A DNA stretch of 64,000 nucleotides from Halalkalibacter urbisdiaboli (GCF_002156385.1 NZ_MVJM01000002.1:528921-592920), one strand, 5' to 3'; shown: positions 1 through 9,330, counted from the stretch's first letter. Notes: generated by a model from the sequence alone, not told the origin. Made by a program: numbers and translations.

Positions 1-879
<879 letters not shown>

Positions 880-1004
880 CACCTTTTTTAGACCACTCAC
901 GTTTCTGTTCTGGACATAATGATTCACCCTCAAAAACTGAATATGTTCAATATACTTAATCGTGACTAACTTTAAAAAACCTTTACTAATGCCTTTTTCT
1001 TATT

Positions 1005-1019
1005 TTAAAGTGCTTTCAA
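1005..1019. promoter_or_regulatory. Possible weak cre (catabolite-response) site
   Basis: The sequence TTAAAGTGCTTTCAA resembles the CcpA operator (TGAAA-CG-TTTCA type) but lacks the central CG. It lies about 200 bases upstream of the GH43 gene, where carbon-catabolite control would be expected. Weak match. Confidence 0.3.
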
Positions 1020-1083
1020 AAAAATGAAGCGAGCAGTCGATTAATTTATATTTTACTGTGTTAGACAACAAAAGTGGAACCCT

Positions 1084-1236
1084 CTACTTAAAGATTTTGT
1101 TCATTAATTTTTGTGTTTGCTTTCCAGCAATTCTTCTCCCGATTCTTTTCCCCGCTTTTCCTTTATTAATAGCATTTATGTCTACTAATCACTTTGCAAC
1201 TGTATATAGAGCTTTTCTTACTTCATTAATCTTCAT
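1084..1236 (-). pseudogene. Small basic protein gene interrupted by an in-frame TGA
   Basis: An ATG with an upstream AAGGGATG opens a frame of 15 residues (MKINEVRKALYTVAK), then TGA at 1189-1191, then continues LVDINAINKGKAGKRIGRR through IAGKQTQKLMNKIFK to a TAG. The lysine/arginine-rich pattern NAI-KGK-GKRIGRR-GK resembles, from memory, a family of roughly 50-residue Bacillus hypothetical proteins. Length is right if the TGA is ignored. The most economical reading is a single substitution (TGG or CGA to TGA) in a small gene. The hydrophobic frame on the opposite strand is a shadow. Confidence 0.5.
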
Positions 1237-1368
1237 ATACAACATCCCTTCCATTGACATATCTTCATTATACCTGACCATTACAATTGATTTGTCTTCC
1301 CACACCCTGCATAATAACGTTATTCTTGGTCATTCTATAATTAATACTAGATAAAGGAGTGCTAAAGC

Positions 1369-1914
1369 TTGATACACTTCTTTGAAAGTCATCCCCAACT
1401 ATTTATTATTAGTGCAACGATCCTATTGTCCATACCGCTTCTTTGTTTTGGCTGGTCTCAATTAAAGAGAGCCTCTGCCTTTTACAGCTACAATTGGAGT
1501 GACATTGACCAGCTTAGTACACGAGAATTCGAATCGTTACTAATCCCATATTTTCACAACCAAGGCTATTCGGTTACCAATGTAACGGATACAAGCCTCT
1601 GTAAGGTGAATTTTGTCTTACGAAAACGAGGGATTAAGGTCGTTGTAATCGTTAAAAAGCAGGAGAACAACGTTGATTCTCTTTCAGTTAAAGAACTCAT
1701 CGAAGCGAAGGACATGTTTGGAGCAAACAAAGCCTTACTCATAACCAATCTCTATTACACATCGACTGCAAAAAAATTGGCTGCAACAGAAAATGTGAAC
1801 CTTGTTGATCGTACTGCTTTGCATTCTATACTCACGAATAAAGCAGGTATAGACCGTCCGCACCGCTTTATTGAACGAGTCCGTACATTCTCAGATTACC
1901 CAAACATTGAGTAG
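1369..1914 (+). CDS. Membrane-anchored Mrr-like restriction endonuclease-fold protein
   Basis: 181 residues from a TTG start (AAAGGAG, 9-base spacing). One N-terminal membrane segment (about residues 11-30) is followed by a PD-(D/E)XK fold of the Mrr_cat type: it begins with STREFESLLIPYFHNQGYSV, then KVNFVLRKRGIKVVVIVKKQ, a core strand pair, and ends with KALLITNLYYTSTAKKLAA and a terminal VNLVDRTAL helix. In active Mrr nucleases the pattern is D-(Q/E)xK; here the strand reads KVNFVLRKRGIKVVVIVKK, so Asp and Gln/Glu of the motif appear replaced and catalysis is doubtful. Such membrane-tethered Mrr-like proteins are common in Bacillus and their role is unknown. It is followed at 1921-1944 by a weak hairpin. 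Confidence 0.7.
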   Translation: MIHFFESHPQLFIISATILLSIPLLCFGWSQLKRASAFYSYNWSDIDQLSTREFESLLIPYFHNQGYSVTNVTDTSLCKVNFVLRKRGIKVVVIVKKQENNVDSLSVKELIEAKDMFGANKALLITNLYYTSTAKKLAATENVNLVDRTALHSILTNKAGIDRPHRFIERVRTFSDYPNIE

Positions 1915-2048
1915 AGAAAAAAACCTCTGGGACACCCAAAGGTTACTTTCTTAATATTGTCTAGCTTTCACAAGGTTAATGCTGCGTGCTTTTGCAGCTT
2001 CAACTACGCTTGCTTTTGTAGAATCCCCAGCTACTCTTCTTTTCTTAA

Positions 2049-3002
2049 TTAAGATGTGTGAGAAAAGATCAGTTGTACAGTACCTGTCATTTCAAATTGT
2101 GGGACTGTTGATGGAATAATAAAATGATCTCCCTTTTTTAAAGAGTAGTTTTTTTCTTCAACAACCAATTCCCCATCTCCTTCAAGCACACTAAAGAGAA
2201 GGTACTTCCCATCAGTCCTTTTCATGACATAACCATCTAACGCCCCATGATACACCGTAAAATAATGTTCTGAGACAAGCTTCGTAATTTTTAAGCCACC
2301 CTCTTGAGCAACTTCCTGTTTAACGTTGACATTAACATGTGGAATTGTCGTTACTTCAATCGATTGCTGAATATGCAACTCACGTTTTGCCCCCTGGTCA
2401 TCAGTCCGATCATAATCATACACACGGTAGGTCGTATCTGAGCTTTGCTGCGTTTCTAAAATAACAGCACCTTTTCTAATCGCATGAACAGTCCCACTTG
2501 GCACATAATAAAAGTCACCCGGTTTAATCGGAACGCTTTTAAAAAGCTCATCCCATTTCCCTGCCTCAATCATCGACACGAACTCTTCCTTCGTGTTCGC
2601 GTTATGCCCTAGCACCAGCTTAGAATCAGGATCGCAATCAACTACATACCAGCACTCGTTTTTTCCAAGTTCACCATTTTCATAGGTAGCTGCATACCGA
2701 TCATCTGGGTGAACCTGTACCGATAAATCTTGATTTGCATCAAGAATTTTCACTAGTAATGGAAATTGCTCTCCCTTTTCATTTGAAAAAAGCTCACGAT
2801 GGTTTTCCCAAAGTTCAATTAATGTTTTTCCTTTTAATGAACCATTCCTCACTGTTGAGGGACCGTTTGGATGGGCTGAAATTCCCCAGCACTCACCCGT
2901 CGTACTGGAAGGAAGGTCATAATTAAATTGCTCTTTTAACTTTTTACCGCCCCATATTCTTTCCTTAAACTCAGGCTCCAAAAATAAAGGTTCCTTTACC
3001 AT
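2049..3002 (-). CDS. manA: Mannose-6-phosphate isomerase, class I
   Basis: Interconverts mannose-6-phosphate and fructose-6-phosphate in the cytoplasm. 317 residues, matching Bacillus ManA. The zinc-binding cupin residues are visible: QVHPDD, the Glu of GKNECWYV, and SGTVHAI. I place the start at the ATG preceded by AAGGTGG at 11 bases; an upstream in-frame ATG (3038) would put the ribosome site inside the gene. It follows the ROK kinase gene closely on the same strand, so the two are probably co-transcribed. With the epimerase upstream this supports phosphorylation and isomerisation of sugars released from beta-mannosides. Confidence 0.92.
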   Translation of the reverse strand: MVKEPLFLEPEFKERIWGGKKLKEQFNYDLPSSTTGECWGISAHPNGPSTVRNGSLKGKTLIELWENHRELFSNEKGEQFPLLVKILDANQDLSVQVHPDDRYAATYENGELGKNECWYVVDCDPDSKLVLGHNANTKEEFVSMIEAGKWDELFKSVPIKPGDFYYVPSGTVHAIRKGAVILETQQSSDTTYRVYDYDRTDDQGAKRELHIQQSIEVTTIPHVNVNVKQEVAQEGGLKITKLVSEHYFTVYHGALDGYVMKRTDGKYLLFSVLEGDGELVVEEKNYSLKKGDHFIIPSTVPQFEMTGTVQLIFSHTS

Positions 3003-3091
3003 CTTCCCGTCACCCACCTTATGCCAAGATTTCATCAATTCGTTGAATCACTCCATCTGTTTTACTCCGGTTGATTTCACTGCGATAAACA

Positions 3092-4033
3092 TTATGATTG
3101 ATGGTACGTTACAAGTGATGCTGCACCAATTAGTCCGACATCTCCTCCTAATTGAGCTTGAACAAATTCAATCTCGTCAGCCATTGGTTTCATTGCTTTC
3201 TTTTTTGCAAACTCAATCGCTGGTTGAAATAAATAATCCCCTACCTTACTAACACCTCCGCCAAAGATAATGATTTCTGGATTATATAGGTGAATTATGT
3301 TAACGAGGGCGACCCCTAAATAGGATCTCGTTTCCTCAACAAGCTGTAACGCAAGTGGATCGTATTTTTGAGCAGCATCGAAAATCGCTTTTGTTGTCAC
3401 ATCCATTTCACGTAGTAAAGATGCACGTCCCTCTTCCTCTAGCACTTTCTTCATTCTATTAACAATCCCCGTTCCAGATACGTAGGCTTCGACACAGCCT
3501 TTGTTTCCACAACCACATAGAGGCCCAAGAGGATTAATAATCATATGTCCTACTTCTGCAGCGCTGCCATTTCCCCCTAATTGCAGTTGACCATTATCAA
3601 TAACTCCACTTCCAACCCCTGTACTAATTGTTAAATACACGACATTTTTCTTGCCTTTCCCGCCCCCATGAAAATACTCACCTAAAACGGCTGCATTGGC
3701 ATCATTGTTTAAATAAACAGGAACATTAAATTGATTCTCTAGAATTTGACGTAAAGGAATGTTCACCCAGCCAGGTAAATTAGGAGGAGATTTTATCACA
3801 CCTTCAAAAACATCTAACGGACCTGGACTACCAATTCCAATTCCACTAACAGAACCGTCAGCACTATTTTCGGTAATAACAGCTTGAATGAACGTTATTA
3901 AGCGTTCAATTACGTTGTCAGGACCTTCTTGAGCAAGCGTTAACGTCGCTCTTTTGTCAATTAGCTGACCAGTGTCACTGAAAAGCCCTACCCGTATTTG
4001 TGTACCTCCTAAGTCGATCCCTACAATATACAT
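3092..4033 (-). CDS. ROK-family glucokinase
   Basis: ATP-dependent phosphorylation of glucose (or fructose/mannose) to the 6-phosphate. 313 residues. The phosphate-binding motif DLGGTQIRVGLF is at residues 6-17. The ROK zinc motif CGCGNKGCVEAY and the preceding AEVGHMIINP sugar-binding segment are intact, as is the C-terminal IIIFGGGVSKVGD. The start follows GGGAGGCGG. It forms a unit with manA. ROK sugar preference cannot be read from sequence alone; the context fits glucose and mannose freed from disaccharides. Confidence 0.88.
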   Translation of the reverse strand: MYIVGIDLGGTQIRVGLFSDTGQLIDKRATLTLAQEGPDNVIERLITFIQAVITENSADGSVSGIGIGSPGPLDVFEGVIKSPPNLPGWVNIPLRQILENQFNVPVYLNNDANAAVLGEYFHGGGKGKKNVVYLTISTGVGSGVIDNGQLQLGGNGSAAEVGHMIINPLGPLCGCGNKGCVEAYVSGTGIVNRMKKVLEEEGRASLLREMDVTTKAIFDAAQKYDPLALQLVEETRSYLGVALVNIIHLYNPEIIIFGGGVSKVGDYLFQPAIEFAKKKAMKPMADEIEFVQAQLGGDVGLIGAASLVTYHQS

Positions 4034-4085
4034 ATGCTCCGCCTCCCTACTATATAAAGGGCTGTCTCAAAACCCCCAAATAGTA

Positions 4086-4129
4086 CTTGGGTGTCCCAAA
4101 AGGTCAAAAACAAACCTTTCGGGACACCC
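4086..4129. repeat. Palindrome of the GTCCCAAAAGG family
   Basis: GGGTGTCCCAAAAGGT is paired with ACCTTTCGGGACACCC across a short A-rich loop. It sits between the epimerase end and the glucokinase start and is nearly the same palindrome as at 8107-8153. The upstream GGGCTGTCTCAAAAC (about 4059-4074) looks like another half copy. It may act as a partial terminator inside the sugar operon. Confidence 0.7.
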
Positions 4130-4224
4130 CGCTATTATTTAGATAAATAAAAATTCTCGGATTCCAACCCAACCCCAAGTCATTCCTTTAATATAGTCCA
4201 TCTTGGTGCAACTCCTTTAATCTT

Positions 4225-5409
4225 CTATTTACTTCCTATTCTTTCAATCAATTCAAAGCAAAATCTAGCATTATGATATGGACACTTCCAAGGTTCTACC
4301 TTCCCTTTACTTACCGGCACACTCAAATCTGCATTTCGTTGCCAATACCATTCACCATGCTCTTTATCAATAATATATTCCTTTGTAAAATCCCATAGTC
4401 TATTAACCGCCACTAAATAATCCTGTTTAGATGTAAGCTGGTACGCATTATAAAAACCAACCATCGCTTCCGCTTGCACCCACCAAATCTTGTCCTTATC
4501 GAGGTGTCCATCTTCAAGCTCATTCATGACACTTCCATCCTCGTCAATTCCGTCGGCTAGTACTTTTTCAGCCATCTTGATAGCAACCTCTCTTACTTTG
4601 GTTAGTAACGCTTTGTTACCTAGCACTTCAGCTGCTTCAAATAGTAACCAGCTTCCCTCAATATCATGACCGTATGAGATTACATTTGATTTTGACTCCC
4701 ATTGTTCATTAAAAAATAAAATAAATTGATCGTTTTCAGGATGAATAATATGGTCTAGTGTGAGATGAATTAACTCATCTAGCTTTTCTTTTAAACCATC
4801 ATCCTTCCATACACGATAAAGATTGGTATACGCCTCTAAAATGTGTAAATGGGTGTTCATCGATTTTGCTGTATTTAAATCCTTACCACTTAAACGTAAG
4901 TCTTCATCTGTTTTCCAATCACGTGTGAACGCTTCGAGGTACCCTTTATTTTCCGTATCATACGCATGTTTTTCGATAATCTTATAAAGACGAATAGCAA
5001 GATTAAGACTCTCTTTATCACTAGTTGCCATAAAATATTCAGATAGCCCATAAATCCCAAATGCTTGATTATAAATATGCTTACGATCCTCTACTGGCTT
5101 GCCGACATAATCTACCATCCAATAAACCCCATCATACTCATCATCCAAAAACGAATCTTTTAAAAACGAATATGCGTGTGTCGCCATTTTCAAATATTGC
5201 GGGTCACCATACGTTCGATACGCCTTTGCATACGACCAAAGAATTCGTGAATTTAAAATACATCCTTTATCTGCCTGCTTGTTGACGTCTAATTCATTTG
5301 TAACAAAACCAAAAAAACCGCCATTTTCCTCGTCAACCGTATGATTTATCCAAAATGGTAAAATATTATTCTTAAGCTCAGTTTCAATTTTCTGTCGTAA
5401 AATCACCAT
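4225..5409 (-). CDS. Cellobiose 2-epimerase (N-acylglucosamine 2-epimerase fold)
   Basis: Epimerises the reducing-end glucose of beta-1,4 disaccharides (cellobiose to glucosyl-mannose, mannobiose to mannosyl-glucose). 394 residues from the ATG after TAGGGGG; an in-frame ATG 38 codons upstream lacks a ribosome site and would add an atypical extension. Family motifs in order: HIYNQAFGIYGLSEY, NTHLHILEAYTNLYRVW, SYGHDIEGSWLLFEAAE, WWVQAEAMVGFYNAY and PWKCPYHNARFCFELIER, which include the histidines of the (alpha/alpha)6 barrel active site. The last motif is typical of cellobiose 2-epimerases rather than of GlcNAc epimerases. Upstream is a frameshifted LacI-type regulator, downstream the sugar kinase and ManA. 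Confidence 0.87.
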   Translation of the reverse strand: MVILRQKIETELKNNILPFWINHTVDEENGGFFGFVTNELDVNKQADKGCILNSRILWSYAKAYRTYGDPQYLKMATHAYSFLKDSFLDDEYDGVYWMVDYVGKPVEDRKHIYNQAFGIYGLSEYFMATSDKESLNLAIRLYKIIEKHAYDTENKGYLEAFTRDWKTDEDLRLSGKDLNTAKSMNTHLHILEAYTNLYRVWKDDGLKEKLDELIHLTLDHIIHPENDQFILFFNEQWESKSNVISYGHDIEGSWLLFEAAEVLGNKALLTKVREVAIKMAEKVLADGIDEDGSVMNELEDGHLDKDKIWWVQAEAMVGFYNAYQLTSKQDYLVAVNRLWDFTKEYIIDKEHGEWYWQRNADLSVPVSKGKVEPWKCPYHNARFCFELIERIGSK

Positions 5410-5506
5410 ATATCCCCCTAATAAATCCTTCTTCCTAAGCTTAAACCTATTAATAAGTTTCAAATAAGCTATCTCGTTACTTTGTTTTAGTTTATCGTTT
5501 AAGTAA

Positions 5507-5536
5507 ATAATAACGCGAATCAACGTTCCTTGTCAA
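5507..5536 (-). promoter_or_regulatory. Promoter of the epimerase operon with putative operator
   Basis: On the minus strand, -35 TTGACA (5531-5536) is followed at 17-18 bases by TTATTA/TATTAT (5507-5513). The -10 box lies inside TTCGCGTTATTAT, which recurs with one mismatch at the same position of the acetylesterase promoter (35702-35714). The adjoining AACGTTGATTCGCGTT is partly palindromic. An operator for the neighbouring LacI-type regulator is inferred. Confidence 0.6.
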
Positions 5537-5565
5537 TAATGGTTCGTTTATAATAAAATAAAAAA

Positions 5566-5613
5566 AACCTTTATTTAAGTTAAGAAATTAGACACTTAAC
5601 TTAAATAAAGGTT
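5566..5613 (-). terminator. Long A/T-rich terminator after the LacI-type gene
   Basis: A perfect 19-bp stem (arms 5566-5584 and 5595-5613) with a 10-base loop, followed on the minus strand by a run of T. It separates the regulator gene from the epimerase promoter. The stem is unusually long and almost free of GC. Confidence 0.85.
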
Positions 5614-5623
5614 AATTATTGTA

Positions 5624-6654
5624 TTAGACTACTTTATTCTTTGAAATGACTTTTATAGAGTTAACGGACTCACGATGAATAACTTGCCCTTTAATCAGAA
5701 CTCTACCATAGCGTTTCTCTTTATTTTTTATTTTCTCAAGAATAAGCTTCACAGCCACTTTAGACATTTCCTCAATATCTACCTGAACAGTCGTCATTGG
5801 TGGATGAGATAGTGAAGAATAAATATCGTTGTCAAAACCAACGACAGAACAATCATAAGGAACAGAGTAATTCATACTCTGCAGCTGTTGGATTAAATTA
5901 TAACCAATCTGATCATTATTGCATACAAAGGCAGTTGGAAGGTTTCTAGGAATTTGCAAATCAATAAATTTCCCTCGCTCATCACGGTCATTTATGATAT
6001 AGTCTTGCTTCAAACTAATTTTATGTTCCAATAATGATTTATAATAACCTAAAAAACGATCTTGAATACTACTTGTAGAATAGATGTTTCCAACGAAAGC
6101 AATATCACGATGTCCCTTGTCAATAAGATAGTTAGTTAGTTCATATACGCCATAGAAGTTATCGGTAACGACCGAATCAATATCAGAAAGATCCGTATAA
6201 AAGTCTAAAAAGACTTTGGGGATTTCGTTGACCGTCAATAAATCAATATATTCCTTACTAACTTGACCAAGGATAATAAACCCATCTACTTTATTTTCAT
6301 AATAAGTTCGAGGGAGATTTAACTTTTCTTCATCGTCGTCAGTCAATATTTGCAAAATACCATAATAATTATAACGTTCTAGCATCTTCGTAATATGCTG
6401 ATGAAATTTCAAATAAAATGACTGTGCATCACCAGTAAACCTCTCTGGGATAATCACACCGATATTATAAGAAAAGCCTTCTTTCATAGATTTTGCTACA
6501 GTATTAAAGCGGTAACCCAATTCCTCAGCTAACGTCTTTATTTCGTTTTAAGTTCATCACTTACTCCTTCTTTATCATTCAAGGCTTTCGAAACCGTAAC
6601 ACTACTTACTCCGATTTTTTCTGCTATATCCCGCATCGTTACATTGCTTTTCAC
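5624..6654 (-). pseudogene. LacI-family regulator with a single-base frameshift after the DNA-binding domain
   Basis: Reading from a GTG with GGAGGTGACCAA gives VKSNVTMRDIAEKIGVSS then VTVSKALNDKEGVSDELKTK followed by TAA near 6538-6543. One extra base in the A run (CGAAATAAAG) would continue as IKTLAEELGYRFNTVAKSMK, exactly the LacI hinge. The downstream frame holds the full periplasmic-binding-like domain (IGVIIPERF, DGFIILGQVS, AFVCNNDQIGYNLIQQL, VVGFDNDIYSSLSHPPMTTV). So the helix-turn-helix and effector domains are both intact but out of frame. It is either a true loss-of-function mutation, a slippage site, or a homopolymer sequencing error. It lies directly upstream of the epimerase operon and is its likely local repressor. 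Confidence 0.85.
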
Positions 6655-6744
6655 TTGGTCACCTCCATTCTAGTTAAAAATTATCCTATGATACTAAAAA
6701 CATTTTATACTATTTAACCTAATTTGTAACGTTTTATTAGTTAA

Positions 6745-7029
6745 TTAATTATTACCAAGTAAACGAAGATTCTTTTCAATTAGTTTAATCCGTTGCTCTG
6801 CACATTCTAATGAATGAAGCGGATCTACCGGTGTGTTAAATGTATAATCAATGAGCTTTTCAATTGTCGTTGTCGCTACATGGATACGTGTATCACTTGA
6901 CGCATAATAAATAAACACTTCATTATTCTCATTTACAATCACACCGTTATAGAAATCTTTCTTTTCGTTTTTTCTCGATAATAATTGTTCCTGCTTATCA
7001 GCTAATTCAAAATATTTTTCATGAATCAT
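6745..7029 (-). CDS. Hypothetical protein
   Basis: 94 residues from an ATG preceded by AGGGGG at 9 bases; a start 7 codons upstream has no ribosome site. The sequence is charged, with a GVIVNENNEVFIYYASSDTR segment that looks like a small beta sheet and a C-terminal helix (EQRIKLIEKNLRLL). No family recognised and no signal peptide or membrane segment. It lies alone on the minus strand, with a cre-like site about 90 bases upstream. Confidence 0.6.
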   Translation of the reverse strand: MIHEKYFELADKQEQLLSRKNEKKDFYNGVIVNENNEVFIYYASSDTRIHVATTTIEKLIDYTFNTPVDPLHSLECAEQRIKLIEKNLRLLGNN

Positions 7030-7113
7030 TCGTTTTATCCCCCTAAACACATATTTATCGTTAACCTAATTCAGTGTAAATATTACTTAACTCATTGTGT
7101 TTTGTCAATTAAA

Positions 7114-7127
7114 TAAAAGCGCTTTCT
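7114..7127. promoter_or_regulatory. Candidate cre site
   Basis: TAAAAGCGCTTTCT contains the central AAAGCGCTTT core of CcpA operators and is close to palindromic. It lies between the minus-strand hypothetical gene and the plus-strand CAP-domain gene. The rest of the 7030-7469 gap shows no gene I can support. Confidence 0.45.
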
Positions 7128-7469
7128 CTTCAATATTGAGAACAAATAACCTTTTATTGCTAAAAAGAGGGAGAAGTAAGGTAAAGATTTGTCGTAAAGG
7201 ATAACAGGGAGGTGAAAGGACTATTCAACCTCTTATATTGTTCTTCTGCAAGCTAATAAGAGAAACAACAGCTCTTTCGTAACGACTTCATCAGGCGTTC
7301 CTTCTCTCTAGATTACTCCTTTCTGAAGTACTGAAAATTTAGCTATTGCTCAACACTTACATCTTACAGATACTCTTTTCCATTATTTACATAAAGAAAT
7401 TCGGATTGTTCTTTCTATATAAGGGATAATAGGAGCGTCGAAACTAAACTATTTTTGGAGGTTCAAGAA

Positions 7470-8102
7470 GTGAAGAAATTTACGCTTATTTTTGCAGCAA
7501 TTTGTCTCTTACTGTCATTTACTGGCCACGAGGATGCACACGCTCAAATTAAAATGTTTAAGGAGCCACCATTTTCCCATTACAAAGTTTCCCCTGGTGA
7601 TTCCTTCTGGTTCATTGCTCAACGGTATGGACTCGACTATCAAGAATTAATGCGTTTAAACCCAGATGTTGAGCCAAGAAACATGCATGTTGGCGAAGTC
7701 ATTCGTCTAAAAGCAGATGCTACTCATCATAGTACATTTGAAGATCAAGTCGTTGCCCTAGTTAATCAAGAGCGGGCAAAGCAAGGATTAAAGCCACTTA
7801 CACATCGTGCTGATGTAAAAAATGTTGCCCACAAAAAAGCAGAGGATTTAATTAATGCCAACTATTTTTCACATAACAGCCCAAATTATGGCTCTCCATT
7901 TGATATGTTAAAATCATTTGGTATTCAATACACTACTGCAGGTGAGAATATCGCAAAAGGACAAAAAACACCTCAAGAAGTAATGAATGCTTGGATGGAC
8001 TCACCGGGTCACCGTCAAAATATTTTAAAGCCTGAATACGATACGATCGGTGTCGGCTTTTATCATAGCGCCTGGGTTCAAATGTTTATTAAAGCAAGAT
8101 AA
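7470..8102 (+). CDS. Secreted LysM plus CAP/SCP-domain protein (YkwD/SafA-like)
   Basis: 210 residues from a GTG after GGAGG (8-base spacing); a TTG overlapping the ribosome site is rejected. Residues 1-26 form a signal peptide ending near AHA. A single LysM follows (HYKVSPGDSFWFIAQRYG to HVGEVIRL), binding peptidoglycan or spore cortex. The C-terminal CAP domain (about 90-210) has VVALVNQERAKQGLKPL, the YFSHNSP, GENIAKG and WMDSPGHRQNIL motifs. Related Bacillus proteins (YkwD, spore-coat YkwD-like) are secreted or coat-associated, with unknown biochemistry. The gene ends in a strong palindrome. Confidence 0.85.
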   Translation: MKKFTLIFAAICLLLSFTGHEDAHAQIKMFKEPPFSHYKVSPGDSFWFIAQRYGLDYQELMRLNPDVEPRNMHVGEVIRLKADATHHSTFEDQVVALVNQERAKQGLKPLTHRADVKNVAHKKAEDLINANYFSHNSPNYGSPFDMLKSFGIQYTTAGENIAKGQKTPQEVMNAWMDSPGHRQNILKPEYDTIGVGFYHSAWVQMFIKAR

Positions 8103-8106
8103 CTTA

Positions 8107-8153
8107 GACGGGGGTGTCCTAAAAGGTTGATTTTGACCTTTTATGGACACCCC
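8107..8153. repeat. Palindrome of the GTCCCAAAAGG family, likely terminator
   Basis: GGGGGTGTCCTAAAAGGT is paired with ACCTTTTATGGACACCCCC across a short loop, immediately after the CAP gene stop codon. It nearly matches the palindrome at 4086-4129. Position and stem strength suggest transcription termination, but its repeat nature points to a dispersed element. Confidence 0.75.
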
Positions 8154-8210
8154 CTTAGCATTGAAGTCGCTACAACTGTTATAAGAATGATCAAACCTCA
8201 CTCACTATTC

Positions 8211-8312
8211 TTATCCTACATAAGCCATGACGGCAAGAGCGATTGCAATTGCAACGCCTGCGACTCCACCAATAAGGAATGGTTTTAGCTTTTTAAAATT
8301 TATCACTTTCAT
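8211..8312 (-). CDS. 33-residue single-span membrane protein
   Basis: A short gene with a near-perfect ribosome site (AGGAGGGTG, 6 bases before ATG). It encodes MKVINFKKLKPFLIGGVAGV followed by AIAIALAVMAYVG: a basic N-terminus, then one glycine/alanine-rich membrane helix. No family recognised. Ribosome site quality, clean stop and hydrophobic design support a real gene, possibly a small membrane regulator or subunit. Confidence 0.65.
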   Translation of the reverse strand: MKVINFKKLKPFLIGGVAGVAIAIALAVMAYVG

Positions 8313-8460
8313 GCTTCTCACCCTCCTGTTTTAAGGCCTGTACAATAATCCCTATGTTAGCTCCAATAAAAATAGGACAATAAATTGCTTTAAAAAAGAT
8401 TAGATCCTACATTGTTGCTATAATAATCTAAAATACAGACTTTATTAGGAGAGATAAAAG

Positions 8461-9309
8461 ATGAGCTTTCATTCAGCACCGAGTACATTTATTAGCCAAG
8501 TAACTTTAACTGTTTCCGATCTTAGACGTTCTCTTACTTTTTATGAAAAAATGATCGGCTTTCGTATTCTACAACAAACAGAAACAAAGGCAATTTTAAG
8601 TGCGGACGGGGTAAACCCTCTTCTAATTTTAGAGCAGCCAGAGCAGGTTAAACCTAAGCAATCTCGAACTACTGGTTTGTATCATTTTGCCCTTTTATTA
8701 CCTAAACGCTCCGATTTAGCGTCCGTGCTAAAGCATTTAGTGGAAAATAGGTATCCGCTACAAGGGGCATCCGACCATCTCGTTAGTGAAGCGATTTATT
8801 TTGCTGATCCTGACGGAAACGGAATTGAGATGTATAGAGACCGTCCAGCTAGTTGTTGGACTTGGCAACAGGACGAAGTAATGATGGATACAATGCCACT
8901 TGATCTAGAAAACCTTCTTGCAGAAGCGAATGAAGATTCTTGGATACGTCTGCCTTCAAATACGGTTATCGGACATATTCACTTACATGTTTCGGATTTA
9001 GAAGCGTCAGAACAGTTTTATTCCAAACTCGGTTTTCAAGTAGTCACAAGATACGGTCAACAAGCTCTTTTCATTTCAACTGGCCGCTATCATCACCATA
9101 TTGGATTAAATACATGGGCCGGTGTTGGAGCACCTGCCCCTTCAAAAGAAAGTGTTGGGTTAAAAATATTTTCTTTACAATACCCTCACAACGAAGCAAG
9201 AGCTCATGTTATTGAACAATTAGTTGAAATGGGTGTTCCTATTTTGGAGGATGGTGGGCAATGTATTGTCGAGGATCCTTCGCATAACGTGATTCAATTA
9301 ACTACTTAA
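8461..9309 (+). CDS. catE: Catechol-2,3-dioxygenase/glyoxalase family protein (CatE-like)
   Basis: 282 residues, close to B. subtilis CatE (about 285). Two vicinal-oxygen-chelate repeats: residues 9-128 (VTLTVSDLRRSLTFYEKMIG, metal ligands His and Glu near YHFALLLP and GNGIEMY) and about 160-280 (HIHLHVSDLEASEQFYSKLG, HHIGLNTW). CatE is an Fe(II) extradiol ring-cleavage enzyme protecting against catechols. In this family the ligands H, H and E are spread over the C-terminal repeat; here the last part reads GQCIVEDPSHNVIQL, with Asp rather than the usual DPxGxxIEL Glu arrangement in that repeat, so activity should be judged with care. Start follows GGAGAG. Confidence 0.8.
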   Translation: MSFHSAPSTFISQVTLTVSDLRRSLTFYEKMIGFRILQQTETKAILSADGVNPLLILEQPEQVKPKQSRTTGLYHFALLLPKRSDLASVLKHLVENRYPLQGASDHLVSEAIYFADPDGNGIEMYRDRPASCWTWQQDEVMMDTMPLDLENLLAEANEDSWIRLPSNTVIGHIHLHVSDLEASEQFYSKLGFQVVTRYGQQALFISTGRYHHHIGLNTWAGVGAPAPSKESVGLKIFSLQYPHNEARAHVIEQLVEMGVPILEDGGQCIVEDPSHNVIQLTT

Positions 9310-9330
9310 AGTCGTTTGTATATCAAGAGG

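Noticed and set aside
1058-1354. 98-residue hydrophobic plus-strand frame
   Set aside because: No ribosome site, and it is antisense to a better-supported small basic gene with a ribosome site on the minus strand.
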